Assembly: GCA_035647075.1 (NCBI GenBank)
Contig: DASROF010000133.1
Location: 1-21,777 of the forward strand
Source of the DNA: Gp6-AA40 sp035647075
Lineage (GTDB): Bacteria > Acidobacteriota > Vicinamibacteria > Vicinamibacterales > UBA2999
Direction: 5' to 3'
DNA: 21,777 nucleotides
In this document: piece after piece, positions 13,994-20,807 of the stretch
How the letters are laid out: each line of letters starts with the position of its first letter
Position numbering within the stretch: position 1 is the first letter of the stretch
The notes under the pieces: generated by a model
The model's input: only the letters and a program-made list of their open reading frames with translations
Database searches by the model: none
What the model was told of the DNA's origin: nothing
Translations under genes and position numbers: made by a program

Positions 13994-14983
13994 TCATCTG
14001 CCCGGCCTGTAGATCTTGTCGAACGTGCCGCCGTCCGCGAAATGCGTCTTCTGCGCGTTCTGCCAGCCGCCGAACGCCTGATCAATCGTGAAGAGCTCCA
14101 CCTTCGCGAACGTGCTCGCGTACCTGGCGGCGATCTTTTCGTCGCGCGGGCGGTAATGGTTCTTCGCGGCGATCTCCTGCCCGTCCGGTGTGTAGAGGAA
14201 CTGGAGGTACGCCTCGGCGATCGCCTTCGTTCCCTTCTTCGCGACGACCTTGTCGACGACGGCGACAGGCGGCTCGGCGAGGATGCTGATCGACGGCGTG
14301 ACGATCTCGACCTTGTCCTTCTCTTCCGCGAGCGCGAGATACGCTTCGTTCTCCCAGGCGAGCAGCACGTCGCCGATGCCGCGCTGCACGAACGTCGTCG
14401 TCGCCCCGCGCGCGCCCGAGTCGAGCACGGGCACATTCTTGAAGAGCGCGGTGACGAACTCACGCGCCTTCGCGTCGTTTCCGCCGTTCTTGCGTTTTGC
14501 GTATTCCCACGCGGCGAGGTAATTCCATCGCGCGCCGCCGGACGTCTTCGGATTGGGCGTGATCACCAGCACGCCGGGCCGAATCAGATCGTTCCAGTCC
14601 TTGATCCCCTTGGGATTGCCTTTGCGGACGAGGAAGACGATCGTCGAGGTATAGGGCGAGCTGTTCTGTGGCAGCCGTTTCTGCCAGTCCTTGTGAATGA
14701 GCCCGGAGTTCGAGACCGCGTCCACGTCATAGGCGAGCGCCAGCGTCACGACGTCAGCCTCGAGACCATCGATGACGGCGCGCGCCTGCGAACCCGAACC
14801 GCCGTGCGATTGCCGGAAGGCGATGTCCTGGCCGGTCTTGTCTTTCCAGTACTTCTTGAAGGCTGTGTTCACGGCCACATACAACTCACGCGTCGGGTCG
14901 TAGGAGACGTTGAGAAACTGCGTCTGCGCCGATGCCACCGTCGCCACCGAGGCGATGAGCGCGCTGAAAAGAAGGCTTTTCAT
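13994..14983 (-). CDS. sbp: Periplasmic sulfate-binding protein
   Basis: ATG at 14983 gives a 329-residue protein, the same length as E. coli Sbp, with a signal peptide MKSLLFSALIASVATVASA. AGAGG lies 8-9 nt upstream and overlaps the porin stop codon. The mature protein shows the family order: LNVSYDPTRELY at the N-terminus, RQSHGGSGSQARAVIDGLEADVVTLALAYDVDA (the SHGGSG loop binds the oxyanion), VFLVRKGNPKGIKDWNDL, and TPNPKTSGGARWNYLAAW. It captures sulfate (or thiosulfate) in the periplasm and delivers it to CysTW. It is the second gene of the operon, 11 bp after the porin. The upstream longer frame (to 15136) is a shadow inside the porin gene. Confidence 0.95.
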   Translation of the reverse strand: MKSLLFSALIASVATVASAQTQFLNVSYDPTRELYVAVNTAFKKYWKDKTGQDIAFRQSHGGSGSQARAVIDGLEADVVTLALAYDVDAVSNSGLIHKDWQKRLPQNSSPYTSTIVFLVRKGNPKGIKDWNDLIRPGVLVITPNPKTSGGARWNYLAAWEYAKRKNGGNDAKAREFVTALFKNVPVLDSGARGATTTFVQRGIGDVLLAWENEAYLALAEEKDKVEIVTPSISILAEPPVAVVDKVVAKKGTKAIAEAYLQFLYTPDGQEIAAKNHYRPRDEKIAARYASTFAKVELFTIDQAFGGWQNAQKTHFADGGTFDKIYRPGR

Positions 14984-14994
14984 GGTCAGGACCT

Positions 14995-16269
14995 CTAGAA
15001 GCTGAGCTGCGTGCGAAACGCGATACCGTTTTCGGGGGGCCGGCCGCCGACGCGGCTGTCGTCGAACACGGTTCGCTCGACGTTGAGGACGTACTTCACA
15101 TTTCCGGTGAGATACCAGTTGAGGCCGACAGTCCATGTCTGCGCCGTGCGGCTGGATCCCGCTGCGGCGAATCCCAGGTCGACGGCTGCCTGATCGACTT
15201 CCAGGCCTTGAACGCGCGCGGCAATCTGAAACGCACCCCAGTGCCCGCTGGAGGGATCGAAGATCGCGCGCGGACGGATACCGGCACTGGCATCCGTCGC
15301 TGTTTCACCCGTCAGCACCCACGACGCGGCCACCTGCCAGGCTCGCGCCGCGATGTCGTCGGACACGCCATTCCTGGTTACCGCGAGTTCTGTGTGGACG
15401 TATTCTGCCCATCCGCCGAATGGGCCTCGGAAGAAGAACAGCTGCGGTGAATACCTGACACGCCTGCCGTTCGCCACCGCGCCCGTTGCGTACGAGAAAA
15501 AGGTTTGCTGGAGAGTCGGTGTCTTGTAGGTCGGGAGGGCCGCGGCGCCGGACTGCTGACCTGTGTTCCCCGCCATGGCAACGCCAAGGCCGCGCAAGGG
15601 ACTGGCGATGTTCCGCGTGAAGGGCCGAACGATGACGCGCCCCGAGAGATCTTTGCCGTCGTTGGTATCGACATCCGCTGAGCCGCCGTCTGCCACACCG
15701 TTCATCACGCCGGCGAGGTAGCTCACGACGCCGCCGCGAATGTCTCCCAGCACTTGAACGCCGACGTCGCGGTTTGGCGCCAGCGACGTGGGATACGCGC
15801 GCTCCATGAAGAGAAGATTCGACCCCGATTGCAGCCGTTCCATGCCAAACGGCGTCTTGGCTTTGCCGGCACGGATGCGGAACGGCGGGGAAAAGATGGT
15901 GTCGAGATAGGCGTCCTGGACAAGGACGGTCCCGTTGCCGAAATCCGGGACGAAAGAGAACTCGAAACGCCGCAGGATGCGTCCGCGCAGATACGGCCGC
16001 AGCCTGCGCATGATGAACGTGTCAGTGACGAGAGCGGCGTCATCGTCGATCGCGAACCGTCCATCGCCTTGCATCAGCAGCCCGAACTGCAGCCGATACT
16101 CGCCGTTGCCGGATTCGATCGCGATTCCGTCTTGACCGGCAACGACGCGGACCGCCGGCGGCACGCCGGGAACGTCGTCAGATGGGGTTTCCACGGCGCC
16201 CTGTTGCGCGATCGCGGGTGCCGCGATCCCCAGTAGCAAACCTAGTAATGCAATGAACCGTACACGCAT
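14995..16269 (-). CDS. OprO/OprP-type anion-selective outer-membrane porin, first gene of the sulfate operon
   Basis: The 424-residue product begins at ATG 16269 with a strong Shine-Dalgarno sequence GAGGAG (16280-16275) 5 nt upstream. A signal peptide ends near APAIAQQ (residue 23). The body matches the phosphate-selective porin O/P family: YRLQFGLLMQGDGRFAID, TFIMRRLRPYLRGRILRRFEFSFVPDF, RIRAGKAKTPFGMERLQS, a conserved strand ending TVGLNWYLTGNVKYVLNVE, and a terminal Phe for barrel insertion. Family members are best known for phosphate or pyrophosphate; operon placement 11 bp before the sulfate-binding gene suggests this one carries sulfate across the outer membrane, which is inference. 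Its SD lies in a long stem with an upstream anti-SD, and a Cys-rich leader peptide precedes it, so its translation is probably cysteine-responsive. Confidence 0.88.
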   Translation of the reverse strand: MRVRFIALLGLLLGIAAPAIAQQGAVETPSDDVPGVPPAVRVVAGQDGIAIESGNGEYRLQFGLLMQGDGRFAIDDDAALVTDTFIMRRLRPYLRGRILRRFEFSFVPDFGNGTVLVQDAYLDTIFSPPFRIRAGKAKTPFGMERLQSGSNLLFMERAYPTSLAPNRDVGVQVLGDIRGGVVSYLAGVMNGVADGGSADVDTNDGKDLSGRVIVRPFTRNIASPLRGLGVAMAGNTGQQSGAAALPTYKTPTLQQTFFSYATGAVANGRRVRYSPQLFFFRGPFGGWAEYVHTELAVTRNGVSDDIAARAWQVAASWVLTGETATDASAGIRPRAIFDPSSGHWGAFQIAARVQGLEVDQAAVDLGFAAAGSSRTAQTWTVGLNWYLTGNVKYVLNVERTVFDDSRVGGRPPENGIAFRTQLSF

Positions 16270-16272
16270 CGT

Positions 16273-16374
16273 TTCTCCTCGAAGAGTCGTTCGAATCGTT
16301 CGGGGCGTTCGAGTGGTTCGAAGCCGCGAATGGATTGGGAAACCGGGTGAGCCGAACGACTGAATCGAGGAGAA
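16273..16374 (-). promoter_or_regulatory. SD-sequestering RNA stem in the sulfate-operon leader (candidate translational attenuator)
   Basis: On the mRNA, UUCUCCUCGA (16374-16365) is perfectly complementary to UCGAGGAGAA (16282-16273), which contains the porin SD. Immediately inside, AGUCGUUCG (16361-16353) pairs with CGAACGACU (16293-16285), plus a G-U closing pair. The total is 20 bp, broken only by a 3x2 internal loop. In the alternative fold, GCCGGCGAC (16411-16403, inside the leader ORF) can pair with GUCGUUCGGC (16360-16351), which would release the SD. No U-run follows a stem, so control of translation is more likely than termination. Confidence 0.75.
16286..16321. repeat. Four 9-bp near-repeats, consensus GTCGTTCGA, within the operon leader
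   Basis: The units at 16286, 16295, 16304 and 16313 differ at one to three positions and share GTTCG. The first forms part of the SD-sequestering stem and the second offers an alternative 8-bp partner (TCGTTCGG, 16296-16303) for the same upstream strand, so the repeat may give the RNA several competing folds. Confidence 0.6.
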
Positions 16375-16389
16375 GGACTGGAGGGCGCC

Positions 16390-16485
16390 TTACCCGCGAG
16401 CCGTCGCCGGCCGACTACACACGCAGTAGCACACGGCTGGCGTGCAGCGACAGGCGCGACAACAGAGGCAGGTCGAAAAACGCAC
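16390..16485 (-). CDS. Cys-rich leader peptide of the sulfate operon (31 codons, 8 Cys)
   Basis: GTG at 16485 opens a 31-codon frame ending TAA at 16392-16390. It begins MRFSTCLCCRACRC, and cysteines occupy positions 6, 8, 9, 12, 14, 19, 21 and 23, i.e. 8 of 18 consecutive codons, where about 1% Cys is normal. No Shine-Dalgarno sequence precedes it, but a near-consensus promoter places transcription initiation about 5 nt upstream, so it would be translated as an almost leaderless ORF. It lies 120 nt before the porin start in the sulfate-uptake operon leader. Leaderless polycysteine short ORFs are known in mycobacteria as cysteine-responsive attenuators of sulfur operons; a similar role is inferred here. 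The product itself probably has no function beyond making ribosomes stall when Cys-tRNA is scarce. No transcript data are available to prove translation. Confidence 0.8.
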   Translation of the reverse strand: MRFSTCLCCRACRCTPAVCYCVCSRPATARG

Positions 16486-16495
16486 GAGGTAAATA

Positions 16496-16524
16496 TCTAT
16501 ATGTTGACTAGGAGATTATGTCAA
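16496..16524 (-). promoter_or_regulatory. Sigma-70-type promoter of the sulfate operon (TTGACA-N17-TATAGA)
   Basis: On the minus strand the -35 TTGACA (16524-16519) is a perfect match and the -10 TATAGA (16501-16496) matches 4 of 6, with the ideal 17-bp spacing. Initiation is expected near the A at 16490, 5 nt before the leader-peptide GTG. The local sequence is AT-rich compared with the surroundings. Confidence 0.78.
16504..16524. promoter_or_regulatory. Candidate Rrf2 operator: inverted repeat TTGAC-N11-GTCAA over the -35 region
   Basis: TTGAC (16504-16508) and GTCAA (16520-16524) form a perfect inverted repeat spanning the -35 box and most of the promoter spacer. TTGAC/GTCAA half-sites are reminiscent of IscR-type Rrf2 boxes in some bacteria. 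A bound dimer would block RNA polymerase, making this a plausible repressor site for the Rrf2 protein encoded 26 bp upstream. Confidence 0.55.
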
Positions 16525-16550
16525 GCCGCTCGGCCTTCGCCGCCGCGTTG

Positions 16551-16997
16551 CTAGCGGCTGCGGCGAGACAGGCTGGCGCGGGACCGGGCGTTCAGCCCTG
16601 CCAACGTCGTGTTGTCGAGGATATGGGACGTGGCGTCGCGCACTTCCTTCATCGCCAGACGGATTCCACAGGTCTCCTCGTCGAGACACTCGTCGCATCG
16701 GCGATAGGCGGTCTTGCTGACGCACGGGATGAGGGCCAACGGGCCTTCGAGAAGACGAATGATTTCACCGACCGTGATGTCCCCCGGCTTCCGTGCGAGG
16801 ACATAGCCGCCGCCGCGACCGAGTTTGCTCTGCAGAAGGCCATGACGCGTGAGTTCCAGCAGGATCGCTTCGAGGAATTTCTTCGGCAGGCGCTGACGCT
16901 CCGCGAGCTCAGACGCCTGAATCGGACGCTGGCCGGATTCCTCCGCCGCCAATTCGAGCATCGCCTTGAGCCCGTACTTCGACTTCTTCGAGAGCAC
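16551..16997 (-). CDS. Rrf2-family transcriptional regulator with four-Cys cluster, likely regulator of sulfate uptake
   Basis: The GTG at 16997 gives MLSKKSKYGLKAMLELA, the standard Rrf2 N-terminus; the product has 148 residues. A winged-helix DNA-binding region follows (recognition helix LPKKFLEAILLEL, wing SKLGRGGGYVLAR), then the family segment ITVGEIIRLLEGPLALIPC. Cys92, Cys101, Cys104 and Cys110 lie where IscR has its cluster ligands (92, 98, 104), so an Fe-S cluster or a thiol switch could sense cellular sulfur or redox state. Relatives include CymR, which controls cysteine metabolism in Firmicutes. The gene ends 26 bp before the sulfate-operon promoter on the same strand. Its own start has no SD; a small palindrome TTAGT-CT-ACTAA (17002-17013) just upstream could serve autoregulation. 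It starts 52 bp after the hydratase gene and may be co-transcribed with it. Confidence 0.88.
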   Translation of the reverse strand: MLSKKSKYGLKAMLELAAEESGQRPIQASELAERQRLPKKFLEAILLELTRHGLLQSKLGRGGGYVLARKPGDITVGEIIRLLEGPLALIPCVSKTAYRRCDECLDEETCGIRLAMKEVRDATSHILDNTTLAGLNARSRASLSRRSR

Positions 16998-17001
16998 GGA
17001 A

Positions 17002-17013
17002 TTAGTCTACTAA
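17002..17013. promoter_or_regulatory. Small palindrome TTAGT-CT-ACTAA upstream of the Rrf2 gene
   Basis: A perfect 5-bp inverted repeat with a 2-bp centre lies 5-16 bp before the Rrf2 start, in an AT-rich patch that also contains ATCGAT (17014-17019). It is a possible autoregulatory site or part of a promoter. It does not match the TTGAC-type repeat before the sulfate operon. Confidence 0.3.
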
Positions 17014-17049
17014 ATCGATAGGGATAAGTCCGACCTCGAGTCGGCGCCT

Positions 17050-17856
17050 CTACGCGGTCAGCCGAAGGGTCAGGCTCGCCAGGCCGATGCCGTCGACTGT
17101 GGCCGTCCACGACTCCCCTGCCGCGATCGATTGCGACTCAGTGAGCGTTCCCGAGCTGACGAGCTCTCCGCCGGCAAGCGGTTCGTCGGGCATGCGGCGG
17201 GAGATTGCCGATGCCAGCTCCGCGAGACACAACGCAGGACTCCGCAGCGAGTTCTTCCCGGAACCCTCCGCCACTGGCTCACCGTTCTTCGTCAACCGGA
17301 CCTTGAACTGCACGAGCTGTTCGGCCAGCTTCGGAATGATCGCCGGTTCAACCGGCAGCGGCTCGCCGACGATGAGCGCGGCGTGGAGGCCGAACGAGGC
17401 GACGAAATCTGTCGGCTGAAACTTCCAGTCGGGATACACACAGTCGATGATTTCGAATCCGAGCGCGATCCACTCGACCGCGGCGAGCGCGCCAGCTGCG
17501 TCTTCAGCGCCACTAAGCGGCCTGCGCATCTTGAAGACGATTTCGGGCTCGATCTTCGGCGAGGACATGCGCGTGATATCGAGCGCTGCCTCGTTGGCGG
17601 GAGCGTACTGGACCGTGTCGTCGTACATGTGGGCCCAGACGAGTGTTTCGAGCTTGAGCGCGCGCCAGACGGCCTTGTTGGCATAGCCGACCTTGCGACC
17701 GACGGTGATGCGTCCCGACATCTGGCGAAGTCGGACGAGTTCGGCCTCGACGGCGTAGGCCGACGTGAGATCAAACGACGGATCGCGGTCCGAGAGAGGC
17801 GCCTGCAGCATGTGCCGGTTCGCGTAGGCGTCCATCAGTTCACGAGCGAGCGACAT
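17050..17856 (-). CDS. 2-keto-4-pentenoate hydratase / fumarylacetoacetate-hydrolase-superfamily enzyme
   Basis: The 268-residue cytosolic protein starts at ATG 17856. It shows the MhpD/HpaH hydratase order: an N-terminal helical part with YAVEAELVRLR, the active-site phrase GRITVGRKVGYANKAVW (48-64), KIEPEIVFKM with metal-ligand Glu103 and Glu105, EIIDCVYPDWKF with further acidic ligands, FVASFGLHAALIVG, and a C-terminal GELVSSGTLTES that matches the G-x-x-x-x-x-G-T loop of the superfamily. Members hydrate 2-hydroxypenta-2,4-dienoate-type intermediates in aromatic meta-cleavage or decarboxylate related oxo-acids, using Mg2+ or Mn2+. No other meta-cleavage gene adjoins it; the next gene upstream is a tannase-like esterase, which could feed aromatic acids, but that link is speculative. 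Confidence 0.85.
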   Translation of the reverse strand: MSLARELMDAYANRHMLQAPLSDRDPSFDLTSAYAVEAELVRLRQMSGRITVGRKVGYANKAVWRALKLETLVWAHMYDDTVQYAPANEAALDITRMSSPKIEPEIVFKMRRPLSGAEDAAGALAAVEWIALGFEIIDCVYPDWKFQPTDFVASFGLHAALIVGEPLPVEPAIIPKLAEQLVQFKVRLTKNGEPVAEGSGKNSLRSPALCLAELASAISRRMPDEPLAGGELVSSGTLTESQSIAAGESWTATVDGIGLASLTLRLTA

Positions 17857-17892
17857 ATGTGTCCGTGGTTTCCGCTTCAGGCGGACGTCGAT

Positions 17893-19698
17893 CTACTTCG
17901 CACAGACATACGAGCTCGCCAACGCGGGCGCGCCGCTGCGGTAGCGCGGGTATGTTGGATACGAGCACAGCGGAAGGCTCTTCTCATTCGCCGTCACAGT
18001 CACCGACATCTCCGGAGCCTTGCTCTGCTCAACCCAGTCGAACAGCAGTTGAAGCTGATCGAACCGGTTTGGAATCGGCGCCGACGCGATGGCCTTGCCC
18101 TCACCGTCGGTGGTGTAGTTCGTCCCGCTCAGACCATGTCCGGTCTGCGGCATGACAAAGAACCGTGCGAAGCGATCGACGGCACCGCGCCCCATCTTGT
18201 CCAGAACCGCCTGGTAATAATCCAACTGAGCGCCGGGAGATGCCAGGGTGTCGTTCGTGCCGATGGTGACGATCATTTTCCCGCCGCGTTTGGAAAATGC
18301 CGCCAGATCCGGATTCGTCGAATCGAGCACCGGCGACAGCTCTTCGCGCCGCTTGTTGAAGGAGCCGCCCTCCGTGTAATCGAGCGGGTTGGCAGCCAGG
18401 TTCTTCATCAGGAATCCGGTCACGCCGAGCACGCCGAGATGGGAGTGCATCGGCGCGGTGTCGGCGGCTCCTTCCTGACCACGAAAACGGGCGTTCACGA
18501 TAAGACCGCTACCGGATGGATCGGTGTTCGGCAGCCACATGCCGAACGTGCGCGCGCCAAATGCGAGTGGCGTCGAAAACTTGTAGCGCGAGTAGGTCAG
18601 CTCCAGCGTCGAGATCTGTCCCTCGGTGAGACACGCGGCCGCTGCAGTGTCCTGCGGATTCGGATCGACGTTATTCGGGCAGCGCTTGGCGGCCCACGGA
18701 TGCCGGTCTTTCGGACCTTGCGTCACATCGAAGATGGCGCGGCACGCCTGATAGTTGTTCATGATGCCGTCCATCAGGCCGTCGAGCCCGTCGCACTGGC
18801 GTATGAACTCGCCGCGGATGGCGTTGACCTTCGCCGGCGTGACCCAGTTCGCCATCGGCTTTTCTCGAATGCGGATGAATTCGGGCGCAAGCATCAGCGT
18901 CGAGAAGCTGACGATCGGGACGTTCGCCGAAATCCCGTCGTAGTCGGCGGGATAGCGCTGCGCCACAGCGAGCGCCTCGCGACCGCCTTGCGACGTGCCG
19001 ATGTAGTAGTTGAACGTCGGCCGCCGGCCGTAGACGCGCTGCATCAGGATCATCGCCGCGTCGTGAGTCTTCTTCATCTGCATGTGGCCGAGGTTCGCGA
19101 TGGCCTCTTCGTTCAGCGTCCAGTCGTCGCCGGTATTGGGTGCCGGCGCAGTCGGAGCCGCGCCTCCGCCTCGGCGCCCTGGCCCCGCGGCCATCTGGTG
19201 TCCGGAGTCACTGCCGTAGGTCGCGAATCCGCGGCCGAGGAGATTCGGCCCGCCGCCCGGTCCGCCGCCGATCAAATTCGGAATGACGCCGTTGATGCCA
19301 CCGCCACCAAGTTGCGCAGCGTGCTGGCTCCACGACGCCGGCAGGACGACGCTGAAATTGATGGGACGAGCGGTAGTCGCCGTATCGACTGGCGCAATGA
19401 CGCCATTGATGCGGCAATAGGCGGGCGCAGCGGCTGCCGCTTCGGTCCAGGCAGGCGCGGCAAGCGTCACCGCACCGACCGGCACGCCAATCGAGGCAGC
19501 CGGAATCGAGGCGCCGACTCGCTCGGTGGTGCAGTCGGCCGCTGTGATGTTCGTCGCGGCCGCGGTCGCGGCCGCTGCAGCCTGGGACGGCGCCGCGGCG
19601 GCCCGCCCGAGCACGTGCCCCGCAAAAAGCACGATGGCTGATACCGCCGCAAGGACAAACAAACGTCGGGAATGCCGGTCGCGAATGTGCGCTGTCAT
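17893..19698 (-). CDS. Exported tannase/feruloyl-esterase family alpha/beta hydrolase
   Basis: ATG at 19698 gives 601 residues with an N-terminal signal segment (RRLFVLAAVSAIVLFAGHVLG), an Ala-rich linker to about residue 50, and the tannase-family fold. The nucleophile Ser236 is in GTSQGGREA, the acid is the Asp in GTNDTLASP, and the base is the His in PQTGHGLSG. Between them are the lid region and the CDGLDGLMDGIMNNYQAC segment, which in feruloyl esterases forms a disulfide-bracketed calcium site. The family cleaves esters of gallic, ferulic or related aromatic acids, or of terephthalate-type compounds; the substrate here is open. A Gly/Pro/Arg-rich insertion (about 143-190, GGGPGGGP, GPGRRGGGA) is unusual and probably disordered. 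The gene is divergent from a secreted VOC protein, with a 73-bp space. Confidence 0.87.
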   Translation of the reverse strand: MTAHIRDRHSRRLFVLAAVSAIVLFAGHVLGRAAAAPSQAAAAATAAATNITAADCTTERVGASIPAASIGVPVGAVTLAAPAWTEAAAAAPAYCRINGVIAPVDTATTARPINFSVVLPASWSQHAAQLGGGGINGVIPNLIGGGPGGGPNLLGRGFATYGSDSGHQMAAGPGRRGGGAAPTAPAPNTGDDWTLNEEAIANLGHMQMKKTHDAAMILMQRVYGRRPTFNYYIGTSQGGREALAVAQRYPADYDGISANVPIVSFSTLMLAPEFIRIREKPMANWVTPAKVNAIRGEFIRQCDGLDGLMDGIMNNYQACRAIFDVTQGPKDRHPWAAKRCPNNVDPNPQDTAAAACLTEGQISTLELTYSRYKFSTPLAFGARTFGMWLPNTDPSGSGLIVNARFRGQEGAADTAPMHSHLGVLGVTGFLMKNLAANPLDYTEGGSFNKRREELSPVLDSTNPDLAAFSKRGGKMIVTIGTNDTLASPGAQLDYYQAVLDKMGRGAVDRFARFFVMPQTGHGLSGTNYTTDGEGKAIASAPIPNRFDQLQLLFDWVEQSKAPEMSVTVTANEKSLPLCSYPTYPRYRSGAPALASSYVCAK

Positions 19699-19728
19699 AA
19701 CGTCGGTGAATAGTAGAGGATCTTGCGA

Positions 19729-19749
19729 GGAACCGCGCCAAGCGGTTCC
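19729..19749. promoter_or_regulatory. Perfect inverted repeat GGAACCGC-N5-GCGGTTCC between divergent genes
   Basis: Both 8-bp arms are exact, with a 5-bp centre, in the 73-bp space between the tannase-like and VOC genes. It could be a regulator's operator controlling both, or a hairpin at the 5' end of the VOC transcript, whose start codon is 22 bp downstream. Confidence 0.5.
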
Positions 19750-19771
19750 GGGAGACAGGGCCGGAGGCGAG

Positions 19772-20623
19772 ATGAGTCGAACCACCTACTTCGTCACAGC
19801 ACTGGCGGTCGCCGCCGCCGGCCTCGTTATTGCGCAGACGCCGCCGAAGGCACTGCCGCTCGACAATCTTGGGCTCGAGCATCTCGACATCGTCGTGCCG
19901 GACACCGCAGCCGCGGCGCGATTTTACGCGCGCGTGTTCAAGAGCCCGCTGCACGAGCAGCCGGTCCGCGACACGATTCGATATTTCATCGTGCTCGGTG
20001 ACGTCCCTGCCGATCGCCAGGTCGGCTACATCGCCATCGGTGCAGGCGGCACGCGTCCGCCGGCCATCGGCCACTACTGCGTGCTGGCGAAGGTGTACGA
20101 CCGCGCGGGCATGGCCAGCTCGATGCAGATTGCAGGCTTTGGCGTGGCCGCTGCGGGACCCACCGGTATGTGGCCCGATCCCGACGGTCTCGAACTGCAA
20201 CTGTTTCAGCCGCCCGCGGGTCTGGTCACGGCAGCGGTGCCATCGTCGCTTCCTGCGACGCGCGATGGCCTCCTGACCCCGCTCGGTGTCGATCACGTCC
20301 TGCTGCGCGTCAGCAGCCTGGAGAAATCGCTGCCGTACTACCGCCTTGTATATGGCGCCGGAGTCGAGCGACCACGCGATGCGAACGGACGCGTCTGGCT
20401 GCAGCTCGCAAACAACACGCGGATCGGTCTGGAGCAGGCAGCCGGAGGGCAGGCGCCGTCGATCGCGCATTACGCGATCAAGGTGGCGCCCTTCGATCGC
20501 AGTGCGCTGGACGCGCGGTTGCGCGAGCTGGGCGCGCGCGTCCTTCCGTCCGCCGACGAACCGGACGTCGTCCGCTTCACCGACAACAACGGCATCACGC
20601 TCGAAGTGAGAGCTGTGAAGTAG
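19772..20623 (+). CDS. Exported two-domain VOC (glyoxalase/dioxygenase-fold) protein
   Basis: ATG at 19772 is preceded by GGAGG and gives 283 residues with a signal peptide (TTYFVTALAVAAAGLVIAQ, ending about residue 20). Two VOC modules follow. The first begins GLEHLDIVVPDTAAAARFYARVF and ends GLELQLFQP; the second begins GVDHVLLRVSSLEKSLPYYRLVYGA and ends NNGITLEVR. Each keeps the usual metal-ligand positions, His near the first strand and Glu in the last, so metal binding is possible. The fold serves dioxygenases, isomerases, lyases and antibiotic-binding proteins; the exported form is common in Acidobacteriota-like genomes without assigned function. The gene is divergent from a tannase-like esterase and may share its regulation. 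The much longer open frame extending upstream to 19526 is a shadow of the divergent gene. Confidence 0.85.
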   Translation: MSRTTYFVTALAVAAAGLVIAQTPPKALPLDNLGLEHLDIVVPDTAAAARFYARVFKSPLHEQPVRDTIRYFIVLGDVPADRQVGYIAIGAGGTRPPAIGHYCVLAKVYDRAGMASSMQIAGFGVAAAGPTGMWPDPDGLELQLFQPPAGLVTAAVPSSLPATRDGLLTPLGVDHVLLRVSSLEKSLPYYRLVYGAGVERPRDANGRVWLQLANNTRIGLEQAAGGQAPSIAHYAIKVAPFDRSALDARLRELGARVLPSADEPDVVRFTDNNGITLEVRAVK

Positions 20624-20636
20624 CGCGACCTCGACG

Positions 20637-20703
20637 TTGAGCGAACGAAGGAGACGGAGAGAACGGTTTTCACAGGAGAAACGAAGAAACGAAGGCGAAC
20701 GGA
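20637..20703. repeat. Purine-rich degenerate repeat with recurring GAACG/AACGAAG words
   Basis: In the 184-bp space between the VOC gene and the convergent transporter, short words such as GAACG, GGAGA and AACGAAG recur without a fixed period. It resembles other low-complexity gene-end sequences in this window but is too degenerate to assign to the heptad family. Confidence 0.4.
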
Positions 20704-20807
20704 GTTTACTGGCCGTGACATCGCAACCGTTGAAGGCTGTTCGATGGTCGGCGTGCGCAGCACACCGAGAGCCACGTCATCTTCATGGACTATTCGTCAA
20801 TCGGGCT

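Noticed and set aside
13859..14998. 379-codon plus-strand frame opposite cysT and sbp
   Set aside because: The opposite strand holds two unambiguous genes, and this frame has shadow-type composition.
17131..19641. 836-codon plus-strand open frame
   Set aside because: It lies antisense to the hydratase and tannase-like genes, both of which have clear family motifs. Its product is Arg/His-rich without any recognisable domain, as expected of a GC-rich shadow frame.
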